A stretch of 64,000 nt of DNA from Bacillus cereus group sp. RP43 (GCF_040459645.1 NZ_JARVHQ010000001.1:4712001-4776000), one strand, 5' to 3'. Shown: positions 9,169 through 18,128, numbered from the stretch's first letter. The notes: generated by a model from the sequence alone, not told the origin. Made by a program: numbers and translations.

Positions 9169-9753
9169 TTACTCTACATCTAAACCAAAGTTATTACATA
9201 GAGAACCTAATCCACCTTGGAATCCACTTCCGATTGCATTGAATTTCCATTCACCTGCGTGACGGTATAATTCACTTACTACTACTGCAGTTTCAATAGA
9301 GAAATCTTCTCCTAAATCGTAACGAATTAATTCTGCATTCTTTTCTTCATCCATAATGCGTACGAAAGAGTTAGAAACTTGTCCGAAGTTTTGGCTACGG
9401 CCTTCTCCATCATAAATTGTGATTGTGAAGCAAATACGCTCGATATGTGCAGGAACATTTTTTAAGTCTATTTTAATTGTTTCATCGTCGCCTTCACCTG
9501 CACCCGTACGGTTATCTCCTAAATGCTCTACAGCACCATTCGCACCTTTTGGATTATTATAGAAAACGAAATCCTCTGCTCCTGAAACTTTACCGTTAGC
9601 ACCTACTAAGAAGATACTAACATCTAAATCGAAATCGCTTTGTCCGTCATAACGATTCGTATCCCAACCAAGTCCTACAAGAACTTTCGAAAGACCTGGA
9701 TTTGTTTTTGTTAAGTCTACCTTTTGTCCTTTTTTCAACGAAATTGATGCCAT
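9169..9753 (-). CDS. yceD: TerD-family protein (YceD)
   Basis: 194 residues from the ATG at 9753 (reads [14 protein letters not shown]); AAGGAGG lies 8 bases upstream, which is better than the in-frame TTG six bases earlier. A single TerD domain with [36 protein letters not shown] and [21 protein letters not shown], nearly parallel to YceE throughout. A cytoplasmic, calcium-binding-type stress protein whose biochemical role is unresolved. Middle member of three consecutive TerD genes, followed by its own hairpin. Confidence 0.93.
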   Translation of the reverse strand: MASISLKKGQKVDLTKTNPGLSKVLVGLGWDTNRYDGQSDFDLDVSIFLVGANGKVSGAEDFVFYNNPKGANGAVEHLGDNRTGAGEGDDETIKIDLKNVPAHIERICFTITIYDGEGRSQNFGQVSNSFVRIMDEEKNAELIRYDLGEDFSIETAVVVSELYRHAGEWKFNAIGSGFQGGLGSLCNNFGLDVE

Positions 9754-9776
9754 ATACAATTCCTCCTTGGTTTATC

Positions 9777-10373
9777 TTATTGGTAACGTGATACAATCTC
9801 ACTTAAGTTTTTATCTTGTGTTCCTTCTCCAACTGCTGAAAACTTCCATTCGTTTCCGTCTCGATACATTTCCCCTGCAATTAAAGTCATTTTGCCAGCG
9901 TAATTATCTGACAAGTTATAACGCGCTAATTCTTCACCTGTTTGTGGGTTTTGAATACGAATATATGCATTGCGAATCATCCCAAAATCTTGACGACGAT
10001 TTACACAGTCATAGATATTTACAACGAATACTAAACGATTAATACGGCTCGGAACTTTATGTAATTCTACGAAAATTGTTTCGTCGTCACCAGCGCCTTC
10101 ACCTGTTAAATTATCTCCTGAATGAATGATACTACCACAAGTAGAAAGTTTGTTGCCGAAGTAAACTAGATCATTTTTGTTTAAAAAACGATCCCCTTCT
10201 AACATAACAACAGATGCATCACAATCTACACTTGGTTTACTTCCAAATAAAGAAGACAGAAACCCACCTGATTGCCCAATTGGATCCCAGCCTAAGCCAA
10301 CCTGCAGTTTCGCTACTCTCGGTTGTCCTTTCGTTAAATCAATCTTTTGTCCTTTTTCTAAAATAATAGGCAT
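9777..10373 (-). CDS. yceC: TerD-family protein (YceC), divergent paralog
   Basis: 198 residues. It keeps the TerD frame (LEKGQKIDLTKGQP, GLGWDP, CDASVVML, GDNLTGEGAGDDE, C-terminal EMYRDGNEWKFSAVGEG) but has an extra loop of about ten residues rich in Ser/Gly/Phe after GLGWDPIG, and Cys replaces Asp in the FDLDAS motif. It is thus the most divergent of the three. First gene of the yceC-H block, with an AAAGGAAG SD; about 128 bases separate it from the ROK gene upstream, which must hold the operon promoter. I could not assign a convincing sigma-specific promoter there. Confidence 0.92.
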   Translation of the reverse strand: MPIILEKGQKIDLTKGQPRVAKLQVGLGWDPIGQSGGFLSSLFGSKPSVDCDASVVMLEGDRFLNKNDLVYFGNKLSTCGSIIHSGDNLTGEGAGDDETIFVELHKVPSRINRLVFVVNIYDCVNRRQDFGMIRNAYIRIQNPQTGEELARYNLSDNYAGKMTLIAGEMYRDGNEWKFSAVGEGTQDKNLSEIVSRYQ

Positions 10374-10501
10374 GAAGTTTCTTCCTTTCTACAAAGCATT
10401 TTCCAAATCGGAAAACATTGTATTCTCCTCTTATATTGTAGCATTATTTATCTAATGAGAAAAAGAATAAATTCTCAATTATATGAAAACAGATACTATA
10501 T

Positions 10502-11380
10502 TTATTTATACTGATGTAATAAGTGGTAAATAGAACCAATCATTCCTGCACAATTGCCGCTTTGCGCAAGTTTAATCTCACAATTACTATAAATATCTTG
10601 ATTTAAGTATGTTCCTATCTCTTCCTTCACTTCATTTAAGAAATCATCTCCTCTTTCAGTAATTCCCCCACCAATAATAATCATTTTCGGATTAAAAATA
10701 TAAGCAAGGTTACTAATTCCAATCGCCAAATGTTTAAAGAAAATCTTCACGGCTTGAGTAACACTGCTATCACCCTTATCATATAATTCGAAAATTGTTT
10801 TACCATCCCACTCCTTTTCACCTTTATATCTTCGTACAAGATGAATTAATCCCGAAATTGAGGCAACCTCCTCAAAAGTATTCCCTTCTATTAACATGTT
10901 CCCCCATTCCCCAGCGCCAAACGAATGTCCACGGTATAACTCCCCATTTATAACAATTGCTCCACCAATGCCCGTTCCAAGCGTAAGCATAATAAAATCG
11001 CTTTCTCCCCTCCCTGTACCTTTCCATTTCTCGCCTAAGGCTGCACAATTAACATCATTTTCAATAGATACAGGAACTTTTAATACTTCTTGTAATCTCT
11101 CAACAATAGAAATATTAGCATAACGCGGAATATGATCCACACCTCCCGTTATAACTCCTTTATCAATATCAACAATTCCCGCTGTACTAATACCAATTCC
11201 GGAAATAGTATGTTCAGTCATTAACTTTTTTGATAAATATATAAGCTTTTGAACAATTTGTTCCCCGCCCAAGTGAATTTCTGTTGGGACCTTTTTATGT
11301 ATTAGTACTACCCCTATTTCTGAAACAATTCCATATTTAATTTGCGTACCACCAATATCAAATGCAATATACTCTTTCAT
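10502..11380 (-). CDS. ROK-family sugar kinase
   Basis: 292 residues. The N-terminal FDIGGTQIKYGIV is the phosphate-1 ATP motif of ROK kinases; GISTAGIVD, IENDVNCAALGEKW (catalytic Asp in ENDVN), LGTGIGGAI and the C-terminal PKMIIIGGGI follow in normal order. The usual ROK zinc motif (CxCGxxGCxE after GHM) is missing: here AGEWGNMLIEGNTFEEVAS replaces it. Such zinc-less ROK kinases include beta-glucoside or N-acetylmannosamine-type kinases, so glucokinase should not be assumed. Single gene on the minus strand, GAGGAAG SD, 128 bases before the Ter block. Substrate unknown. Confidence 0.85.
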   Translation of the reverse strand: MKEYIAFDIGGTQIKYGIVSEIGVVLIHKKVPTEIHLGGEQIVQKLIYLSKKLMTEHTISGIGISTAGIVDIDKGVITGGVDHIPRYANISIVERLQEVLKVPVSIENDVNCAALGEKWKGTGRGESDFIMLTLGTGIGGAIVINGELYRGHSFGAGEWGNMLIEGNTFEEVASISGLIHLVRRYKGEKEWDGKTIFELYDKGDSSVTQAVKIFFKHLAIGISNLAYIFNPKMIIIGGGITERGDDFLNEVKEEIGTYLNQDIYSNCEIKLAQSGNCAGMIGSIYHLLHQYK

Positions 11381-11623
11381 CCGTTACCACTTCCTCTACT
11401 GTTATGAGTGTAAATTCTCCATCACTCTACTATTTTCAAGAAATTCACATTAACTCTTTTCTCCCTTTAGAAATACACCTCCTTTTTCTTATAAAGTGGA
11501 CTTGTTCAGTGCCCTCCCTTTTTCTATATATAGTTTTTTTTGCATAAAACTCTTTTTCCTATGAAATATTACAAAGGGGTGTATTTTAGATGGAATAATA
11601 ATTTTTTCTTCAGGAGGAAAACA

Positions 11624-12736
11624 ATGACAAAAATCTTCATTTTAGCATCAACACTTTCTTTATCCTTTTTTAGCGGCTTAAATATTGGTAATGCTGCAAC
11701 TGAAAACTTCAATCCAATAACAAACGCCATTGTACAACATAACGATAATTTAGCAGAAGGTAATTCAAAAGATAATAATAAACCTCTAGGAAACAATGGT
11801 TCTCAGGACGATAGTGGTTCTGACGGCAACGGTTCTGGTGGCAGTGGCTCTGGTGGCAACGGTTCTGGTGGCAGTGGTTCTGATGGCAATGGTTCTGGTG
11901 GCAATGGTTCTGGTGGCAACGGTTCTGGTGGCAGCGGTTCTGGTGGCAGTGGTTCTGGTGGCAACGGCTCTGGTGGCAACGGTTCTGATGGCAACGGTTC
12001 TGATGGCAACGGCTCTGGTGGCAACGGTTCTGGTGGCAGTGGCTCTGGTGGCAACGGTTCTGGTGGCAATGGTTCTGGTGGCAGCGGTTCTGGTGGCAGT
12101 GGCTCTGATGGCAATGGCTCTGGTGGCAACGGTTCTGGTGGCAGTGGTTCTGATGGCAATGGCTCTGGTGGCAACGGTTCTGGTGGCAGTGGCTCTGATG
12201 GCAATGGCTCTGGTGGCAGTGGTTCCGGTGGCAACGGTTCTGGTGGCAGTGGTTCTGGTGGCAGTGGTTCTGGCGGCAACGGTTCTGGTGGCGACGGTTC
12301 TGGTGGCAATGGTTCTGGCGGCAACGGCTCTGGTGGCAGTGGTTCTGGTGGCGACGGTTCTGGTGGCAATGGTTCTGGTGGCAATGGTTCTGGCGGCAAC
12401 GGCTCTGGTGACAACGGCTCTGGTGGCAGTGGTTCTGGCGGCAACGGTTCTGGTGGCAGTGGTTCTGGCGGCAGTGGCTCTCAGGGAGGCAACCGCGTTA
12501 AAGGCGACAGCAGTTCTCAAGGTGGCAATGGCTCTCAGGGAGGCAACCGTGTTAAAGGCGATAGCAGTTCTCAAGGTGACAATGGCTCTCAAAATGGCAA
12601 AGCAAAAGATAATTCAGTAAAACAAGGCGATAAGTTACCTAATACTGCAACACATTATCCTGCATCTATTTTAATGGGACTTTCAACATTCCTAATTGGT
12701 ATGTTATTGTTTATTCGCCGTAAAAATGCAAAATAA
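11624..12736 (+). CDS. Glycine/serine-repeat cell-wall-anchored protein with LPNTA sorting signal
   Basis: 370 residues from the ATG at 11624, which has a perfect AGGAGG six bases upstream; the longer frame from 11540 has no SD. Residues 1-25 are a signal peptide (KIFILASTLSLSFFSG..GNAA). Residues 65-284 are 44 pentapeptides GSGGN/S/D or GSDGN, then two 18-residue repeats at 285-320 (GSQGGNRVKGDSSSQG). LPNTA at 338-342 is followed by a hydrophobic helix and RRKNAK, a standard sortase signal. In B. anthracis LPNTA is the motif used by sortase C, which acts in sporulating cells, so this may be a SrtC rather than SrtA substrate. The repeat is a low-complexity flexible stalk; no ligand-binding domain is seen. 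Confidence 0.88.
   Translation: MTKIFILASTLSLSFFSGLNIGNAATENFNPITNAIVQHNDNLAEGNSKDNNKPLGNNGSQDDSGSDGNGSGGSGSGGNGSGGSGSDGNGSGGNGSGGNGSGGSGSGGSGSGGNGSGGNGSDGNGSDGNGSGGNGSGGSGSGGNGSGGNGSGGSGSGGSGSDGNGSGGNGSGGSGSDGNGSGGNGSGGSGSDGNGSGGSGSGGNGSGGSGSGGSGSGGNGSGGDGSGGNGSGGNGSGGSGSGGDGSGGNGSGGNGSGGNGSGDNGSGGSGSGGNGSGGSGSGGSGSQGGNRVKGDSSSQGGNGSQGGNRVKGDSSSQGDNGSQNGKAKDNSVKQGDKLPNTATHYPASILMGLSTFLIGMLLFIRRKNAK
11816..12475 (+). repeat. 44 tandem copies of a 15-bp coding repeat (GSGGX)
   Basis: Consecutive 15-base units of the form ggttctggtggcaac, varying at third positions and at the last codon (Asn, Ser or Asp) and with occasional Gly-to-Asp in the third codon. All 44 units stay in frame. Such an array is prone to slippage, so copy number probably varies among strains and assemblies. 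Confidence 0.95.
12476..12583 (+). repeat. Two tandem 54-bp coding repeats
   Basis: Two adjacent 54-base units, 12476-12529 and 12530-12583, differ at a few bases and encode GSQGGNRVKGDSSSQGGN and the same with GDN at the end. They link the pentapeptide array to the wall-spanning/sorting region. Confidence 0.9.
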
Positions 12737-12786
12737 AGACCAACATCCTTCCATCTAAAAAATACATGAAACCAATATAAAACTAA

Positions 12787-12834
12787 AAAGGACTTTGGAT
12801 TGCATTTTATTATGCAACCCAAAGTCCTTTTGGC
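12787..12834. terminator. Bidirectional terminator between LPNTA protein gene and proS
   Basis: AAAAGGACTTTGG..TTGCAT and ATGCAA..CCCAAAGTCCTTTT form a long stem with one bulge; A/T tracts on both sides serve the two convergent genes. Confidence 0.88.
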
Positions 12835-12851
12835 ATCTATCAGAAAGAGTA

Positions 12852-14288
12852 TTAATATGCTTTTCCCCAATAGACCATGTGCTTTGCTTCTTTACTACAG
12901 TAAATACATTCGTCAGCTAAATGTTCTTGTTCAAAAGGCATACAGCGTGAAGATACTCCAACTTCTTCTTTTAGTTTCTCTTCACAAGCTAGTTCTCCAC
13001 ACCACATCGCCTTAATAAACCCTTGCTTTTCATCAGCTGCTTTTTTCATCTCTTCGAAATTCGTCACACTATACGTATTCTCATCGCGAAATACTTTTGC
13101 TTTATTAAATAAAGAATGATGAATTTCCTCAAGTAATGATGGAATAAGTTCTTCTAATTGATCCATTGCTATAAACTCTTTTTCTTTCGTATCTCGCCTT
13201 ACAAGTACAACTTGATTCTTTTCAATATCCTTTGGACCAACTTCTAATCTAATTGGAACACCCTTCATTTCATACTCATTAAATTTCCAGCCCGGTGTTT
13301 TATTGCTAGCATCTATTTTCACACGCGCAACCTTCTGAATACGTCCTTGTAACTCTGTTGCTTTTTCTAACACACCTTCTTTATGCTGAGCAATAGGTAC
13401 AATAACAACTTGTACTGGAGCGACTTTTGGCGGCATTACAAGTCCGTTATTATCGCTATGGACCATAATAAGTCCACCTATCATTCTCGTTGATACACCC
13501 CACGAAGTTTGGTGTACATATCGCCACTTACCGTTACGATCTAAAAACTTAATATCAAATGCTTCAGAGAAATTCGTTCCAAAGTTATGAGATGTTCCTG
13601 TTTGAAGTGCTTTTCCATCATGCATTAAACTTTCAATCGTATAAGTTGCCTTCGCTCCTGCAAACTTTTCTTTTTCTGTTTTTTGTCCTTTAATGACTGG
13701 TATTGCTAAGTAATCTTCACAGAAAGAAGCATATAGGTTTAAAATATTTAACGTTTCAGCTTGCGATTCTTCTGCCGTTTCATGAATCGTATGACCTTCT
13801 TGCCATAAAAATTCAGTTGTACGAAGGAATGGTCTCGTTGTCTTTTCCCAACGAACTACTGAACACCACTGATTATATAACTTTGGCAAATCATTATATG
13901 ATTGAACAATCTTTGAGAAATGCTCACAGAATAAAGTTTCAGATGTAGGACGTACACAAAGTCTTTCCGCTAACTTTTCATCCCCGCCATGCGTAACCCA
14001 TGCTACTTCAGGAGCAAATCCTTCAACATGATCTTTCTCTTTTTGTAATAAACTCTCTGGAATAAACATTGGCATGTACACATTTTCATGACCAGATTCT
14101 TTTAATTTTTCATCCATCACTTTCTGCATATTTTCCCATAATGCATAACCGTATGGACGTAAAATCATACAACCTTTCACACTTGAATAATCAACAAGCT
14201 CCGCTTTTTTTACAATATCGGTATACCACTGAGCAAAGTCTTCTTCCATCTTCGTAATGGCTTGTACTTGTTCTTTTACCATAGTCAT
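12852..14288 (-). CDS. proS: Prolyl-tRNA synthetase, archaeal/eukaryote-like short form (ProS2 type)
   Basis: 478 residues, class II synthetase lacking the large bacterial INS editing insertion. Motif 2 region [27 protein letters not shown] and the proline-binding TGTSHNFG are visible; a C-terminal zinc-type region carries CGELACEE and [18 protein letters not shown]. It charges tRNA-Pro. B. cereus-group genomes are known to carry this second ProRS besides the long bacterial type. Start: ATG 14288 lies 4 bases after AAAGGAGG and ATG 14282 lies 10 bases after it; the latter would give 476 residues beginning MVKEQ, matching the usual family N-terminus. Controlled by the T-box leader immediately upstream. 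Confidence 0.93.
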   Translation of the reverse strand: MTMVKEQVQAITKMEEDFAQWYTDIVKKAELVDYSSVKGCMILRPYGYALWENMQKVMDEKLKESGHENVYMPMFIPESLLQKEKDHVEGFAPEVAWVTHGGDEKLAERLCVRPTSETLFCEHFSKIVQSYNDLPKLYNQWCSVVRWEKTTRPFLRTTEFLWQEGHTIHETAEESQAETLNILNLYASFCEDYLAIPVIKGQKTEKEKFAGAKATYTIESLMHDGKALQTGTSHNFGTNFSEAFDIKFLDRNGKWRYVHQTSWGVSTRMIGGLIMVHSDNNGLVMPPKVAPVQVVIVPIAQHKEGVLEKATELQGRIQKVARVKIDASNKTPGWKFNEYEMKGVPIRLEVGPKDIEKNQVVLVRRDTKEKEFIAMDQLEELIPSLLEEIHHSLFNKAKVFRDENTYSVTNFEEMKKAADEKQGFIKAMWCGELACEEKLKEEVGVSSRCMPFEQEHLADECIYCSKEAKHMVYWGKAY

Positions 14289-14304
14289 TCTTCCTCCTTT
14301 AGAA

Positions 14305-14545
14305 AATAGAAAAAGCCCGCGTCCCCAAATAGGGACCGAGCTTTGTCGGCGTTACCACCCTGATTCATACACAAAAAAATTGAGTATACTCTCTTTTTGA
14401 TAACGGGAATTTCCCGCTGCATATGCAGAACTCAAAGGTAGGTTCCATATCGTCTTTTAAGAATCTTCCAGCCAAAAGGATTCTCTCTCTGCAAAAAGGT
14501 AAGACATGTACTATTCCTTTTTCATCGTTATAACGAAATAAATTT
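14305..14545 (-). promoter_or_regulatory. T-box riboswitch (proline specifier) with terminator, upstream of proS
   Basis: Minus strand. The conserved T-box sequence AGGGTGGTAACGCCG lies at 14361-14347 and is followed by a terminator stem (14345-14309, ending GCGGGCTTTTT). Stem I shows the AG-bulge AGAGAGA, a GGCTGG distal-loop segment and, at its 3' side, GGAACCTACC with CCT at 14442-14440 in the specifier position. CCU is a proline codon, which agrees with the downstream synthetase. Uncharged tRNA-Pro would favour the antiterminator. Confidence 0.93.
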
Positions 14546-14627
14546 GTTGAATATCATAATATAAATTCCACTCCAAAACAAGAGTGAATTTTCTTTTTTT
14601 TATACATTCTTTTCAATTCTTACTGTT

Positions 14628-14921
14628 TTATACATAACTTTTCCGAACTATTTTTACAAGTTGATGAGCAACCATACCAATAAGTGTACCAATTAAAACG
14701 AAGAAACAAATAAATCCATATCCCATTCCTTCCCATCCACCAATAGCAATCATTGTTACAGGAAAGAAAGCTAAACAAAGAAGTACTAAACTAAGTGCAA
14801 ATATAATATCAAACTGTTTGTCTGGAAAACGTTTCTTTAGTAAATATGACATAAAAAATACAAGGAGAATCGTGACTCCACCAATGATGTAAAAGATACC
14901 AAATCCATCTAACCAATCCAC
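14628..14921 (-). CDS. YesK-like small membrane protein
   Basis: 97 residues if translated from the GTG at 14921, which has GGAGG seven bases upstream; the upstream ATG at 14939 would place that SD inside the coding region, so I prefer the GTG. The protein has three hydrophobic helices (about residues 6-28, 37-58 and 64-88) and a short basic tail. Topology and length resemble YesK-family proteins of Bacillus; no function is known. It stands alone on the minus strand upstream of the proS T-box leader and divergent from the phosphatase-superfamily gene. The family name is tentative. Confidence 0.7.
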   Translation of the reverse strand: MDWLDGFGIFYIIGGVTILLVFFMSYLLKKRFPDKQFDIIFALSLVLLCLAFFPVTMIAIGGWEGMGYGFICFFVLIGTLIGMVAHQLVKIVRKSYV

Positions 14922-15075
14922 AGTATTCCCTCCTTCCATTCATTCCCTTATACTTATTATATGTTTAATTTTTCTGAAAATAAACAATAGAATTTTATTC
15001 AAAAATATATTTTTATTACCAGGTATTAATAGTAATATATAAGAATAGGTTTTATATAATCAGGAGGGAAACTTT

Positions 15076-16389
15076 ATGGATAAAGCATTAACAAATCACG
15101 TCATTATTTTATCTTTCGACTGCTTATCAGCTTTAGATTTTCCTATATTACAAAAACTACCTAATTTCCAAACTTTAATAAAAAAGGGCGCGATTGCGAA
15201 AAAAGTGGAGCCAATTTATCCTTCTGTAACATATCCAAGCCACTCAACAATCGTAACCGGTAATTATCCTAATAAGCATGGCGTTGTCAGCAATACATTA
15301 CTTCAACCAGGACGTGAGTCACCAGATTGGCATTGGTATCGAAAGTCCATTAAAGGAACAACTTTATATGATGAAGCACGCAAAGCAAATTTAACGACAG
15401 CAGCCCTTCTATGGCCTGTTACTGGAAGAGCAAATATCGATTACAATTTACCAGAAATTTTTCCAAATAGACCGTGGCAAAATCAAATTTTAGTTTCATT
15501 ATTTAGCGGTAGCCCACTATATCAATTAGATTTAAATCGTCGTTTCGGCCATATACGAAATGGATTATCACAGCCTGAGCTTGATGATTTCGTCCTTGCT
15601 TCTGCCGTACATACAATCCATACGAAAAAGCCTAATGTTATGTTTGTACATTTTACTGATTTAGACACTCAAAGACATTACCATGGCTTCGAGTCCAAGG
15701 AAACAGTAGCTGCAATCCATAGACATGATGAACGCCTTGGAACAATTATTCATGCATTAAAAGAAAGCGGGATATACGAAGAGAGTACCATTATTGCACT
15801 TGGCGATCATAGTGCTTTAAGTGAAAACAAAGCAATCCAACTAAATGTCCTATTCCGTCAAAAAGGACTTATATCCGTAAATAAAAGTGGAAAGTTACTA
15901 GATTGGAAAGCTTATTGCCAAAGCTGTGATGGATCTGCCTACGTACATGTAAAAGATAAAAATGATACTGAAACGATTAAAGAGATTCAACTTCTTCTTG
16001 AAGAGCTTCTTCAGGATAAACAAAATGGAATTGAATTTATTCTGCACGATGAAGATGCAAAAGAACGTGGTGCTGATGGTAATTGCTTGTTTATGCTAGA
16101 AGCCATGGAAGGTTATTACTTCATTGAAAATTATACAGGTGATTTCATAAAAGAAATTACTAAAAAAGATGTTACTTCTAGTAAGAAATATACATTTGGA
16201 ACACACGGATATTCCCCAACAAAACCTAACTATGAAACAATTTTTATGGCTGCTGGGAAAGGCATTCAAAGTGGTGTTACAGTCCCATATATGAGACTTA
16301 TTGATGAAGGCCCGACTATTGCTAGATTACTCGGTTTGCACTTAGGTGAAACAGACGGAGCAATTGTAGAGGATTTACTTCAATTGTAA
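15076..16389 (+). CDS. Alkaline phosphatase superfamily phosphodiesterase/nucleotide pyrophosphatase
   Basis: 437 residues, type I phosphodiesterase/nucleotide pyrophosphatase fold. Metal and nucleophile motifs: SFDCLSALDF (first metal Asp), YPSVTYPSHSTIVTGNYPNKHG with a Thr nucleophile, FTDLDTQRHYHG, LGDHSAL, and GTHGYSP near the C-terminus. No signal peptide, so it is probably cytoplasmic. These enzymes use two zinc-type ions to cleave phosphate mono- or diesters; the natural substrate cannot be told from sequence. AGGAGGG precedes the ATG. It is followed 108 bases later by an MFS gene on the same strand. Confidence 0.9.
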   Translation: MDKALTNHVIILSFDCLSALDFPILQKLPNFQTLIKKGAIAKKVEPIYPSVTYPSHSTIVTGNYPNKHGVVSNTLLQPGRESPDWHWYRKSIKGTTLYDEARKANLTTAALLWPVTGRANIDYNLPEIFPNRPWQNQILVSLFSGSPLYQLDLNRRFGHIRNGLSQPELDDFVLASAVHTIHTKKPNVMFVHFTDLDTQRHYHGFESKETVAAIHRHDERLGTIIHALKESGIYEESTIIALGDHSALSENKAIQLNVLFRQKGLISVNKSGKLLDWKAYCQSCDGSAYVHVKDKNDTETIKEIQLLLEELLQDKQNGIEFILHDEDAKERGADGNCLFMLEAMEGYYFIENYTGDFIKEITKKDVTSSKKYTFGTHGYSPTKPNYETIFMAAGKGIQSGVTVPYMRLIDEGPTIARLLGLHLGETDGAIVEDLLQL

Positions 16390-16497
16390 AGAACTGTGTA
16401 TATATGTAAAAGTTATGTAAAAATCACCACTGTTTCTCTTTTTACAATTTTTATTTTTGTACACTGTTAATAGAACAAATTTAAGGGGGAACATTAT

Positions 16498-17781
16498 ATG
16501 AAAAAAATGTCCAGACAAGAAAAAAGCTGGATATTATATGATTGGGCGAACTCGGTATATTCGCTCGTCATTACAACTGCATTATTTCCAATTTACTTTA
16601 AAGCAGCTGCAAAAGAAGCCGGACTATCTGGTGCAACTTCAACAGCCTATTGGGGATATGCAAACTCGTTCGCTACACTTTTAATTTCTATACTTGCTCC
16701 TATTCTCGGCACAGTTGCTGATTATAAAGGATTTAAAAAACGATTTTTCACATTCTTCTTTGGGCTTGGTATCGTATTTACAAGTATGCTAGCAGTTGTT
16801 CCAACATCACAGTGGTACTTATTACTAGGATGCTATATGCTCGCATTAGTCGGGTTTGCTGGAGCAAATATTTTTTATGATGCATTTTTAGTAGATGTTA
16901 CATCTAAAGATAGAATGGACCGAATTTCTACAAGAGGCTTTGCATTAGGTTATATTGGGAGCACAATTCCTTTTATCGGTTGTATCGCTCTTATTATTCT
17001 TGCTCAAAAAGGAACTATCCCCTTATCGGTCGGAATTGCTAGTCAAATTTCCTTTGCAATAACAGCTCTTTGGTGGGGACTATTTACGATACCAATGCTA
17101 AAAAATGTAGAGCAAACACACTATATTGAACGCCATCCAAGACCAATTGCAATGAGCTTCAAGCGCCTTGCTAATACTTTTAAAAATATTAAAGAATATA
17201 AAACTGTATTTATGTTCCTAATAGCTTACTTTTTCTACATTGACGGGGTAGATACAATTATTACTATGTCTACTGCTTACGGAACAGATCTCGGTATTAG
17301 TGCAACTAATCTATTAATCATCTTATTTGTAACACAAATTGTCGCTTGCCCATTCGCTTTATTATACGGAAAACTATCGGAAACATTTACCGGTAAAAAA
17401 ATGCTATATGTCGGTATTATCATTTACATCATTATTTGCACATATGCTTATTTCTTAAAAACGACACTAGATTTCTGGATTTTAGCAATGTTGGTTGCTA
17501 CTTCTCAGGGCGGAATTCAAGCACTTAGCCGTTCTTATTTCGCAAAACTAGTCCCGAAAGAAGCTGCAAATGAATTCTTCGGATTTTATAATATCTTTGG
17601 TAAATTCGCAGCAATTATGGGTCCAGTATTAGTAGGTGTCACAACACAATTAACAGGAAAAACGAACGCTGGTGTCCTTAGTATTATTGTCCTATTTATT
17701 ATCGGTGGGTTCTTATTAACTAGAGTACCTGAAAATGATACGTCCGTTACACCACCTAATCCGAAAACTAAAACAATATAA
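16498..17781 (+). CDS. MFS transporter, UMF1/Atg22-like (YxiO type)
   Basis: 427 residues, 12 predicted membrane segments. The start, WILYDWANSVYSLVITTALFP, is the signature of the UMF1/Atg22-like branch of the major facilitator superfamily. The loop 2-3 region TVADYKGFKKRFF resembles the MFS GxxxD..GRR motif, and SQGGIQALSRSYFAKLVP lies in the second half. Substrate unknown; fungal Atg22 exports amino acids from the vacuole, but that cannot be transferred here. It has an AAGGGG SD and follows the phosphodiesterase gene, perhaps co-transcribed, and ends at a strong terminator. Confidence 0.88.
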   Translation: MKKMSRQEKSWILYDWANSVYSLVITTALFPIYFKAAAKEAGLSGATSTAYWGYANSFATLLISILAPILGTVADYKGFKKRFFTFFFGLGIVFTSMLAVVPTSQWYLLLGCYMLALVGFAGANIFYDAFLVDVTSKDRMDRISTRGFALGYIGSTIPFIGCIALIILAQKGTIPLSVGIASQISFAITALWWGLFTIPMLKNVEQTHYIERHPRPIAMSFKRLANTFKNIKEYKTVFMFLIAYFFYIDGVDTIITMSTAYGTDLGISATNLLIILFVTQIVACPFALLYGKLSETFTGKKMLYVGIIIYIIICTYAYFLKTTLDFWILAMLVATSQGGIQALSRSYFAKLVPKEAANEFFGFYNIFGKFAAIMGPVLVGVTTQLTGKTNAGVLSIIVLFIIGGFLLTRVPENDTSVTPPNPKTKTI

Positions 17782-17820
17782 GAAAAAGATCCTCTTCAAA
17801 CGAGAAGAGGATCTTTTTCT
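17781..17820 (+). terminator. Terminator of the UMF1 transporter gene
   Basis: AGAAAAAGATCCTCTTC and GAGAAGAGGATCTTTTTCT form an extended stem with an AAAC loop, flanked by A and T tracts, so it may work in both directions. Confidence 0.9.
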
Positions 17821-17855
17821 TTATTTTTAACGATAACGTCGTACAATTAAAGACT

Positions 17856-18050
17856 CTACAGCTTGTACAAAAATAGTTTATCGACAGTTGTTCCTAATAC
17901 TTCTGCTAACCGGAATGCTAGTGCTAAGCTTGGATCATACTTATTATTCTCAATTGCATTTATCGTCTGTCTTGATACGTTACACTTATCAGCTAATGCA
18001 CCTTGTGAAATATTATTTTCAGTGCGTAATTCATAGATTTGGTTTTTCAC
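17856..18050 (-). CDS. Small XRE-family HTH transcriptional regulator
   Basis: 64 residues from a GTG with AGGAG upstream. Nearly the whole protein is one Cro/C1 helix-turn-helix: LRTENNISQGALADKCNVSRQTINAIENNKYDPSLALAFRLAEVL, of the YozG-like class that typically acts on a neighbouring small membrane-protein gene or itself. No such partner is visible here; the next minus-strand gene upstream is an MFS exporter. A near-consensus promoter and an 18-bp palindrome sit directly in front of it, suggesting autoregulation. DNA target otherwise unknown. Confidence 0.9.
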   Translation of the reverse strand: MKNQIYELRTENNISQGALADKCNVSRQTINAIENNKYDPSLALAFRLAEVLGTTVDKLFLYKL

Positions 18051-18065
18051 ATCTTTCTCCTAACC

Positions 18066-18083
18066 TGTAAAATTATTTTTACA
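18066..18083 (-). promoter_or_regulatory. Palindromic operator candidate for the XRE regulator
   Basis: TGTAAAATTATTTTTACA is an imperfect dyad whose TGTAAA/TTTACA arms lie 16-33 bases upstream of the GTG start and overlap the expected transcription start of the promoter at 18089-18117. Confidence 0.6.
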
Positions 18084-18088
18084 ACATC

Positions 18089-18117
18089 AGTATATAGTTG
18101 GGACATTTTATTGTCAA
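18089..18117 (-). promoter_or_regulatory. Sigma-A promoter of the XRE gene
   Basis: Minus strand TTGACA (18117-18112), a 17-base spacer and TATACT (18094-18089): a perfect -35 and near-perfect -10 with ideal spacing, 38 bases before the start codon. Confidence 0.82.
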
Positions 18118-18128
18118 AAGATTGCCAT

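Noticed and set aside
11786..12620. Three long alternative reading frames (268, 274 and 213 aa) on both strands over the LPNTA protein gene
   Set aside because: They are products of the 15-bp repeat, which has no stops in several frames; they encode only monotonous TRTVATRT/LVATVLVA/PPEPLPPE repeats and have no SD. The frame with signal peptide and LPNTA is the real gene.
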